A stretch of 64,000 nt of DNA from Stomoxys calcitrans (Eukaryota > Arthropoda > Insecta > Diptera > Muscidae), in the NCBI RefSeq assembly GCF_963082655.1, contig NC_081554.1, positions 62,384,820 to 62,448,819 of the forward strand. The letters run 5' to 3'. Position 1 is the first letter of the stretch. Each line of letters opens with the position of its first letter. Both the position numbers and the translations under genes were made by a program. The notes beneath the pieces were generated by a model. That model was given only the letters and a program-made list of their open reading frames with translations. It searched no databases and was not told the DNA's origin. Below, in pieces: positions 56,271 to 64,000 of the stretch.

Positions 56271-57820
56271 CTGTTGCTCATGCCTCAGCCCAGGAGGTAG
56301 GCTGAGGCATGTCTCAGATTACCTGTCTCGAAAATCGATTCGGGAGATGTTGTTTCGGATTCGCTTTCTCATAAGCGAGGACTGGGAGACGAATGCTGTG
56401 TTGAGTTTGATGAAACCTCGGTGTTCACTGACGGCTCCAATATAGAGTCAAGGACGGGACTGGGCGTTTGCTCGCAGACACTCTAAGTCAGTTAAATTGC
56501 CAGACGAGTGGTGCACGATCTTTCAGGCAGAGGTCAGTGTCATTATGTTGGCCGCAAAGGATCCGGAGATGAACCCACTACCTACGAAACTCAGAATATG
56601 TGTGGATAGTATGGGGGCCCTCAAGGCTTTGAATTGAAGAACGATGAGGTCGAAGGGCCAGGCGGAGTGTTTGTGTGCCCTAACCAGTCTCCTTGCTCAT
56701 GACCTTCTGCTGGCCTGGTTTGCCGGATATATTGTTGTCCTGGGAAATGAGAAAGCGGACGAGTATGCCAGGAGGGTAGTCTCCACGGCAAGCAGACCTA
56801 TGGCCGGTCTTGCGCATGTGCATTTTGTTGGACTACTGAACATAGTAGAGGAGATGGCCAGTGCGAAGGCGGTGGCAAGGTGGGAGTAGGTGGATGGTTG
56901 GCGGATTGCCCAGACACTCTGGCCTGCAGGTTGACCAGAAGAGAACGATGGTATTGCTGGCCCTCGATAAGGGGTTGCGGTTATAGGATTCATAATCAGG
57001 AATTCGGAGCGAGTCGTAAAGCGTAGCGGCCCAATTTTCTCCGGAGAGAGTATGCAACTTTTTCTATGATGAGCGGAATAGCTTACAATCTGAATCCCGC
57101 TTCGACCATTCCGCCACTCACCCATTACGCTCCAGCCATGCTACGTTCCGGGCCGCTCCGAATACTAGACCCTGTCCGTTAGGCCATATGACCGCGTGTC
57201 CCGCACAACCAACTTATGGACGATGTCTTGATGAGGAGGAAACGATCGAACACCTGCTTTGCTTATGACCTGATCTACAGGGGCATAGACTTTCGTCTTC
57301 TCCGATCTTAGCGAACTTTGAAGATGTTTCTCCTCAGATGTCCTCCTCAGATACGTGGATAAGACGGGTTTGAAGCACTGGCATGGGAGCGTGATGGATG
57401 GATACGCTTGCTAACTGTCCTATCGATGTCTTGATGAGGAGGAAACGATCGAACACCTGCTTTGCTTATGACCTGATCTACAGGGGCATAGACTTTCGTC
57501 TTCTCCGATCTCGGCGAACTTTGAAGATGTGTCTCCCGAGAATCTCCTCAGATATGTGGATAAGACGGATTTGATTGGACATGGCACACGATGAGATCTT
57601 CAACATACCTTCATGCATGCGCTTGACACTTGTCGATTGAATAGTCAAGTGAGTGTGAGCATACATTTCGGGAAAGCACTGGCATGGTAGCGTGATGAAT
57701 GGATACGCTTGCTAATTATCCTATCGATGTCTTGATGAAGAGAAGACGATCGAACATCTGCTATGCTTACGTCCGGGCTAACAGGGGCATAGGCTAACTT
57801 CATCTCCGATCTCGGCGACC
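56271..57820 (+). pseudogene. broken LINE RNase H and C-terminal part
   Basis: Legible blocks in changing frames: FTDGSNIESRTGLGVCSQTL near 56425, PDEWCTIFQAEVSVI, LRICVDSMGALKAL near 56600, WFAGYIVVLGNEKADEYARR near 56720-56770, then a Trp-rich segment and LALDKGLRLIGFI. From 57221 the Cys-containing tail CLDEEETIEHLLCL is present three times (57221, 57424, 57725). The order fits the RNase H and tail of an I/R1-group LINE. RT is missing and many stops are present. Confidence 0.72.
57221..57795 (+). repeat. triplicated LINE tail segment
   Basis: CGATGTCTTGATGA.GAG.A begins at 57221, 57424 and 57725. The first two also share ACAGGGGCATAGACTTTCGT. Spacing is 203 and 301 bp; the third copy is more diverged. 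Confidence 0.75.
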
Positions 57821-58285
57821 GATTCAACATCTATGTTGAATCGGTCTATAAACAGATATAGCCCCCATATAAACCGAACTCCGGATTTGATTTCTTGAGC
57901 CCTAATTAGATTTAATCTTCATTCGATTTGCCTGAAATTTGGAACAAAGACTTGAATCATGACTTTCAACATTCATGCCAAGTTTGATACGAATCGGTCT
58001 ATAAAAGATATAGCCCCCATATAAACCGATCCCTGGATTTGACTTCCCGAGGCCGATTTGGCTGAAATTTGTCCGAAATACCAATTTTATGACTTACAAC
58101 ATCAGTGCCAAAATTTATTCAAATCGGCTCATATGGTGAAATAGTCCACCCTAAGTACCGATATTCCCATATGACTTCTTGAGACCAAAATAATTCAAAT
58201 ATAAACTCAGTTAATAAGAGTACATTTTTAACGGAATTTATGGTGGTGGGTACCCAAGATTCGGCCCGGCCGAACTTAGCACGTT
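57815..58285 (+). mobile_element. HINE 3' part
   Basis: Internal repeats (AGATATAGCCCCCATATAAACC) run to the hairpin ATTCGGCCCGGCCGAACTTA at about 58259-58278 and ACGTTATTACTTTC. 5' end missing. Confidence 0.75.
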
Positions 58286-58324
58286 ATTACTTTCACCTCC
58301 CTGTCTCCCCTACGGTCAGAGCGG

Positions 58325-60495
58325 GGGCGGACTGTTGAAATCATGCTACAGTCTTTGAAACTAGAGATATTGAGCTGAAACTTTGCACAGATTTATTTTT
58401 GTCTGTAGGCTTGTTGAGTTCGAAGATCGGCCATATCGGACTATATCTTGATATAGCCCCCATATAGACCGATTTGTCGATTTAAGGTCTTAGGTTCATA
58501 AAAGCTACATTTATCATCCGATTTTGCTGAAATTTGGCAAAATCGGCAGGGCATCAGCGCTTGCCGTGGGATTGAAATCGATCGGTATGTTAATATAGCG
58601 CCATATGCATATACGGATTGCCTGATTTAAGTTCTTAGGTCTATAAAAGGTGAACTTTGACCGATTTTCATGAAATTTGGTTTAATCAATTGTATTAGAC
58701 ACTTATATAGTCTTCCTGAATATCGGAATATGGATATCGGATTTTATTTAGATATAGCTGCTATGGGTTCATAAATGATGCATTTTTATACCCACCACCG
58801 AAGGATAGGGGTATATTCATTTTGTCATTCCGTTTGCAACACATCGAAATATCCATTCCCGACCCTATAAAGTATATATATTCTTGATCAGCGTAAAAAT
58901 CTAAGACGATCTAGCCATGTCCGTCCGTCTGTCCGTCTGTCTGTTGAAATCACGCTACAGTCTTTAAAAATAGAGATATTGAGCTGAAATTTTGCACAGA
59001 TTCTTTTTTTGTCCATAAGCAGGTTAAGTTCGAAGATGGGCTATATCGGACTATATCTTGATATAGCTCCCATATAGACCGATCCGCCGATTTAGGGTCT
59101 TAGGCCCATAAAAGCCACATTTGTTATCCGATTTTGTTGAAATTTGGGACAGTGAGTTGTGTTAGGCCCTTCGACATCCTTTGTCAATTTGGCTCAGATC
59201 GGTCCAGATTTGGATATAGCTGCCATATAGACCGATCCTCCGATTTAGGGTCTAAGGCCCATAAAAGCCACATTTATGGTCCGATTTCGCTGAAATTTGG
59301 GACAGTGAGTTGTCTTAGGCCCTTTGACATGTTTCCTTAATTTGGTCCAGATCGGTTCAGATTTGGATATAGCTGCCATATAGACCGATCCTCCGGTTTA
59401 GGGTCTTAGGCCCACAAAAGCCACATTTATTATCCGATTTTGATGAAATTCGGGGCAGGGAATTGTGTAAGGCCCATCGACATCCTTCGTTAATTTGGCT
59501 TAGATCGGTCCAGATTTGGATATAGCTGCCATATAGATCGATCCTCCGATTTATGGTGTAAGGCCCATAATAGCCACATTCATTATCCGATTTTGCTGAA
59601 ATTTGGGACAGTGAGATGTGTTAGGCCCTTTGACATATTTCTTTAATTTGGTCCATATCGGTTCAAATTTGGATATAACTGCCATATAGACCGATTTCTT
59701 GATTTTTGGTTTTGGGCCCATAAAATGCTCATTTATTGCCCGATGTCCCCGAAATTTGGAACAGTGAGTTAAGTTAAGCCCCTTGACATACTTCTGCAAT
59801 ATCGCGTAGATCGGTCCAGATTTGGATATAGCTGCCATATAGACCGATGTCTAGGTTTTAGGTTTTGGGGCCATAAAAGACGCATTTATTGTCCGATGTC
59901 GCTGAAATTTGAGGCAGTGAGTTTGGTTAGGCTCTTTGACGACCTTCTTAAATTTTGCCCAGATCGGTCCAGATTTGAATATAGCTGCCATATAGACCGA
60001 TCGCTGGATTTAAGGTTTAGGGCCCATAAAAGAGGCATTTATTGTCCGATTTTGCCGAAATTTGGGACAGTGCTTAGTGTTAGGCTCTTCGACATGTTTA
60101 TGCAACTTGGCCCAAATCGGTCCAGATTTGGATATAGCTGCCATGTAGACCGATATCTCGATTTAAAGTCATGGCCCCATAAAAGGCACATTTATAATCT
60201 GATTTCACTGAAATTTGACACGGTGACTTATGTTCGGCTTTTCGACATCCGTGTCGTATATAGTTCAGATCGGTATGAGGTATATGAGTATAAGGTATGA
60301 ACTTTTCACCGAATTTTGATGAAAGGTGGTTTACATATATACCCGAGGTGGTGGGTATCCAAAGTTCGGCCCGGCCGAACTTAACGCCTTTTTACTTGTT
60401 CACCGTATTATGATGAAAGGTGGTTAATATATTTATCCGATGTGGTAGATGTCCTAGGTTCACCCCGGCCGAACTTAATGCCTTTTTACTCGTTT
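58325..60495 (+). mobile_element. HINE interrupted by a full-length HINE
   Basis: Starts within the element (GGACTGTTGAAATCATGCTA), with internal repeats to GATGCATTTTT at 58787. It resumes at 60401 with CACCGTATTATGATGAAAGG and ends with hairpin CACCCCGGCCGAACTTAA and TTTTTACTCGTTT at 60495. The intact arrangement (TGCACTTTTCATCGGATTAT) is at 39433. Confidence 0.8.
58788..60400 (+). mobile_element. full-length HINE, the best-preserved copy
   Basis: 1613 bp. 5' end TATACCCACCACCGAAGGAT, core GACCCTATAAAGTATATATA, tract GTCCGTCCGTCTGTCCGTCTGT at 58919, about seven internal repeats of roughly 180 bp, hairpin TTCGGCCCGGCCGAACTTAA at 60365-60384, terminus TTTTTACTTGTT. It can serve as the in-window reference for the other class 1 HINEs. 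No gene inside; open frames are repeat by-products. Confidence 0.88.
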
Positions 60496-60702
60496 CTTTC
60501 AAGAGTTTCGCAATAGGTGGAAATGGCCTCAGAGTAAACACACCTGTAGGGGTAGGCTACGCCTTCAACCGGAACAAGCACCCAAATCTTTTCTATGAAA
60601 ACTTTAGAAAAATATTCCCTTTAGAGAGAAATTCCAAAATATTTGGTCTTTGGAGAAAATTTCATGGAAATTTGACTTAACTTTTATGGGCCCTTGAAGA
60701 TC
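60496..60702. other. spacer with minisatellite
   Basis: It contains the AAATTCCAAAATATTTGG and GAGAAAATTTCATGG type minisatellite near 60590-60680. No gene. Confidence 0.4.
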
Positions 60703-61145
60703 ACCATAGCGCAGAGGTTAGCATGTCCTCCTCCTCCTCAACGCCTGTGTTCGAAACCTGGCGAGAAAATCAGAAAAATTTTCAGCGGTGGTTATCCCCT
60801 TCTAAAGCTGGCGACATTTGTGAGGTACTTTTCCATGTAAAAACTTCTCCCCAAAGAGGTGTCGCTCTGCGGCACGCCGTTAGGACTCGGGTATTAAAAG
60901 GAGGTCCTTTAGCATTGAGCTTAAAATTGAATCGGTTATCCACTCCAAATGCTGGCGACATTTGTGAGGTACTTTGCCATGTAAAAACTTCTCCCCAAAG
61001 AGGTGTCGCTCTGCGGCACGCCGTTAGGACTCGGGTATTAAAAGGAGGTCCCTTAGCATTGAGCTTAAAATTGAATTGGACAGCACTCATTGATTTGTGA
61101 GAAGTTTACCCCAGGTTCCTTAATGGAATGTTCAGGGGCAAATTT
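60703..61145 (+). mobile_element. tRNA-derived SINE (type 1) with 144-bp internal duplication
   Basis: The head CATAGCGCAGAGGTTAGCAT and TGTTCGAAACCTGGCGAG are recognisable, with CTCCTCCTCCTC expansion between them. The body is doubled: 60790-60933 and 60934-61077, both from GGTTATCC to TTGAATCGG/TTGAATTGG. The tail ends CCCCAGGTTCCTTAATGGAA. Confidence 0.85.
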
Positions 61146-61405
61146 GTAATTTGCATTTGCAACAGAAAATTTTCATGAACTTTTCTTTTTAGACAAAATT
61201 GGCATGAAATTTTCTCTAAAAATAAAATTTCCATCAAAATTTCTGTTAAGTCGAAATTTTCATGAAATTTTCTCTAAAGACCAAATTTTTTTTGCAATTT
61301 TCTCTAAAAGGAATATTTTTCTAAATTTTTCTATCATTCCATAACATTTTCTATAAAGATTTCCATGAATTTTTCAAAATGTAAAATTTCCACTAATGTT
61401 AGCTC
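61146..61405. repeat. AT-rich minisatellite (TTTTCTCTAAAG)
   Basis: About eight degenerate units of AAATTTTCATGAAATTTTCTC plus TAAAGAC, period roughly 30 bp. Confidence 0.7.
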
Positions 61406-64000
61406 TCTCTTTGCTATAAATCGATAACACCTTCTAATTAGCGCAATGTGTTAATTGTGTTATGCAATGTGGAATATCTGTAAAATGCCAGCCTAACCAC
61501 ATGGAAAAACAATTAACCATCAGTTTTGCACATTTAGGGAAAAATTGTGAAAATATGCTAAAAATTGCATAGCAAATGCACACACACACACACACACATG
61601 CATACACACAAATAGAAAATGTGCAAAACGAACCGTTATTAGCACCGGATTCGAAAAGTGCATGAAAACCCTATAAAACCATTCACGAACTCCATTAAAA
61701 TCCCTCACCCCCACTATGCGCTGCCCGGTTCGTTCGTTCCATACATAAAAGCATTATATAATGGCCATAAAAGATAATGACATTTGATTAGACCCCCATG
61801 AAAAGCCGAAGGGGCGAAAACGGGCCAACACAACACCAAAACATATGCCACTGCTTAAGTGTGGTCTGGAATGCCACAACACCATGAAGGCACCATGCCA
61901 AGTGTATGCGAATTGTCGAAGGCGGCGTTTGGGGGCAAGACAGGCCATGCAATGCAATGTCTTTGTGTCCATATCAGAAAATAATGAGAAAAAAAAGAAC
62001 CCCTACGATACATGATTACTTTGTATGGGAGTTTTCTCTAAAAAGGCTACAAAGAACTACTGTGTATTCGCATATTCCCATATTCTCTCTCTCTCTGCCT
62101 TCTGATATGAAATGAACAGCGTTCTGTTCTGGTCTTTTTTTTATGTCTTGTGTCTCGAGGTGAAATGTAGCTATGCAGGAGTACATCTATGACGTCTATC
62201 TGCTGTTTAGTTGATGTCTGGTGTTTCAATATGCTGAATCTTTCGTTTCGAAGACTTGGGCAAGTGGCGCCATTTATCCAGGGAATGAGTAAAGGAAGTA
62301 CGGAGGAAGAGAAAGGGCAACAAAAACATATTGACCACGTTTAGCAACTGTCAAGTGGCCAAAATAAAGATGGCACGTACGCTTCGTTTACAGTTTTCTT
62401 TTGAATATACAAATTTTTGAGAGCTGCTAATGGTTGTTGGGGGATAGCAGATATTCATAACTTCTAGAGGGGCCAGATGGCCTTCTCTGAGTGTAGGCAA
62501 AATATGGTGTGTTATGCTATACTAAGGACATCAAAGCAGATCTAGAAATGGGAAGCTTAAGTCATTACAGCTATGCTCGTTATTGAGTTTCATTGCTTTC
62601 AAAAACATAGAAATTTGTAGGAAGAACGAACACTCCAAGTACTGCCTCATTGACATTAGGAAGTATGCGAGTTGATACTAAAATCTGAATTTCTTTGCAT
62701 GCTTCTATTGGCTGGATATCGAAAAATATCGCACCAAGGGCCAACTTCTGTAGTTAAACATTGTTTGGCACGAGAACGATAATCCGTTGAAGGAACGAGA
62801 ATACGTTGAAGTCCTTTCTCAAAGCCTTTTAAGTTTTGGAGAAAAAGCAAAGTGAATTTTTTATTATACACAAAGAGTAATTCGCACTGAAGTACAAGCA
62901 TGCATTTGCATCTGGTCACCTCATGCCAACGTCAATTTACCAACTGGTATCCAGTTCCGAGATAAAATTATATCTATTGCTCCAAAACAGAGAAAATAGT
63001 TGGAAGAGAGAAAAAAAATTTTTTTTGAATATCAATATGGCAACGTACAACAATTTTATTCCCAACATTCACGTCCGATTGGTTTTTTTTTTGTGCCTCA
63101 CTCTTACTCTTAAAAAGGGAAACCTTAAGTTGTGAAAGAGGAAAGATGGAGGACGAGCGTTATAGCATAAATGTTCCGTTTTCCTTTTACAATTCAATAT
63201 TCAAGTGGTGATATTGAAACATACCGGGAGGGTGGAAGGATGTGGCCGAGTATGCAGTTGCAGGACTGTTAGTGAAATTCGAGCCCAAAGAATTCAGAAT
63301 ACCGGGGCAGGGCAGTAGGAAATTATATGGATGACGATATTTGTTGGAGTTGTTGTTTTTTTCTTTCTTTTGATTGTCAAAAAGTTGAAATTTCCCGAAG
63401 CAATGCCAGCAAGGCAGTTGAATGCAAAAAAAAGTGCTGTGGAAAAGCAGGCGAAACAAAATTTGATGACAGCAACAAAAAGCAGAAGAAGTTGAAAGCT
63501 AAGGCAAAAATTGTACGGCATTCTGCCAACTGATAAGCAAAGTATGAAAATGTATTTCCTGGATGTGCTTCAATTATTTTTAAGGAGTTTCTAATCGTTT
63601 GTATTTGGAGTTGTGGTGTTTTTCAAACAACTTTCTTGTATTTGCTGGCGATTGTTTCGTATTCGGCAAGAAAGAATAGTCGAAAATCCCATTGAATACA
63701 TGTTTACGAATTTGTTTCTTTATCTTTTTTAGCAATGAAACCGATATGAATTTCAAATACTACATGAAGTAGGTTTTTTCGAACTTTTGGTTCATTTTTT
63801 TTTTTGAGTTGCCAATTGAATATGGTGCCTTGGTAATTAATTTGGTAAATTTGGTGAGTGTTGAAGGGGACGATATGCATTTCAGCCTCTTAGTATGACC
63901 ACAGATAGTAGTGGCCTCTATGTGGTTGAAAAATGTAAATGGCGATGGAGAAGAAGAACAATACAAGGACACTATAAATGCTTCAACGATTGTTTTTTCT
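61406..64000. other. unassigned sequence with short microsatellites
   Basis: (CA)n at 61579-61600 and CT-rich run at 62083-62097. No frame with recognisable protein features on either strand and no HINE, MITE or SINE copy. This is the longest stretch free of recognised mobile DNA and may be intron or intergenic sequence near a gene outside the window. Confidence 0.4.

Noticed and set aside
61406..64000. Possible host exon in the repeat-free end of the window
   Set aside because: Several 60-90-codon frames exist on both strands, but none shows family motifs, codon regularity or splice-site-bounded extension that I can defend.

Overview
The window looks like repeat-choked, non-genic DNA (intergenic or intronic) from a higher fly, most likely a calyptrate such as a muscid. 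The organism is an inference. It rests on DINE-1/HINE-type non-autonomous Helitrons with (GTCY)n tracts, rosa-type DD41D and mellifera-type mariner relatives, and AT-rich spacers with CA/TG microsatellites. I found no host protein gene, rRNA or true tRNA gene that I can defend. The two intact long coding regions are both transposases.

Layout: 264-860 is a 597-bp snap-back MITE made from a DD41D transposon. 2002-4605 is a HINE with a second HINE inside it. 4629-14000 holds HINE pieces, two decayed CTAG-ended Helitron fragments (6815-7720, 8950-9748) and a large imperfect palindrome (10138-10477). 14053-16375 carries a DD41D fossil and two opposed LINE fragments. 18468-23052 is a three-level nest of HINEs. 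24006-24748 is a 380-bp tandem duplication with CAA tails. 24816-29273 is two HINEs head to tail, carrying a MITE, a dead mariner and the second 597-bp snap-back MITE. 30225-33381 has a HINE with a long hairpin, a DD41D fossil carrying a chimeric MITE, and a complete non-autonomous Helitron (TC...CTAG). 36197-40165 is a LINE on the minus strand broken by a full-length HINE and a tRNA-derived SINE. 41967-45345 is a run of HINEs with two MITEs and a second SINE family. 46349-48230 is a MITE interrupted by a complete Tc1-like element with an intact 342-residue transposase. 48742-51828 has more HINEs, one holding a SINE with a perfect 10-bp target-site duplication. 52830-56100 is a different HINE class interrupted by a complete DD41D element with an intact 361-residue transposase. 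56300-57820 is a broken LINE, 57815-60495 more nested HINEs, 60703-61145 a SINE with an internal duplication, and 61146-64000 has no recognisable repeat or gene.

The elements relate as layers. Old HINE and LINE tracts received younger HINEs, then TA-targeting Tc1/mariner elements and SINEs. Several insertions can be checked inside the window because an uninterrupted copy of the same repeat gives the empty site. The two intact transposases (46890-47918 and 54133-55218) could in principle act on MITEs sharing their ends: the snap-back MITEs clearly share the DD41D right end, whereas the roughly 240-bp MITE family has no autonomous partner here.
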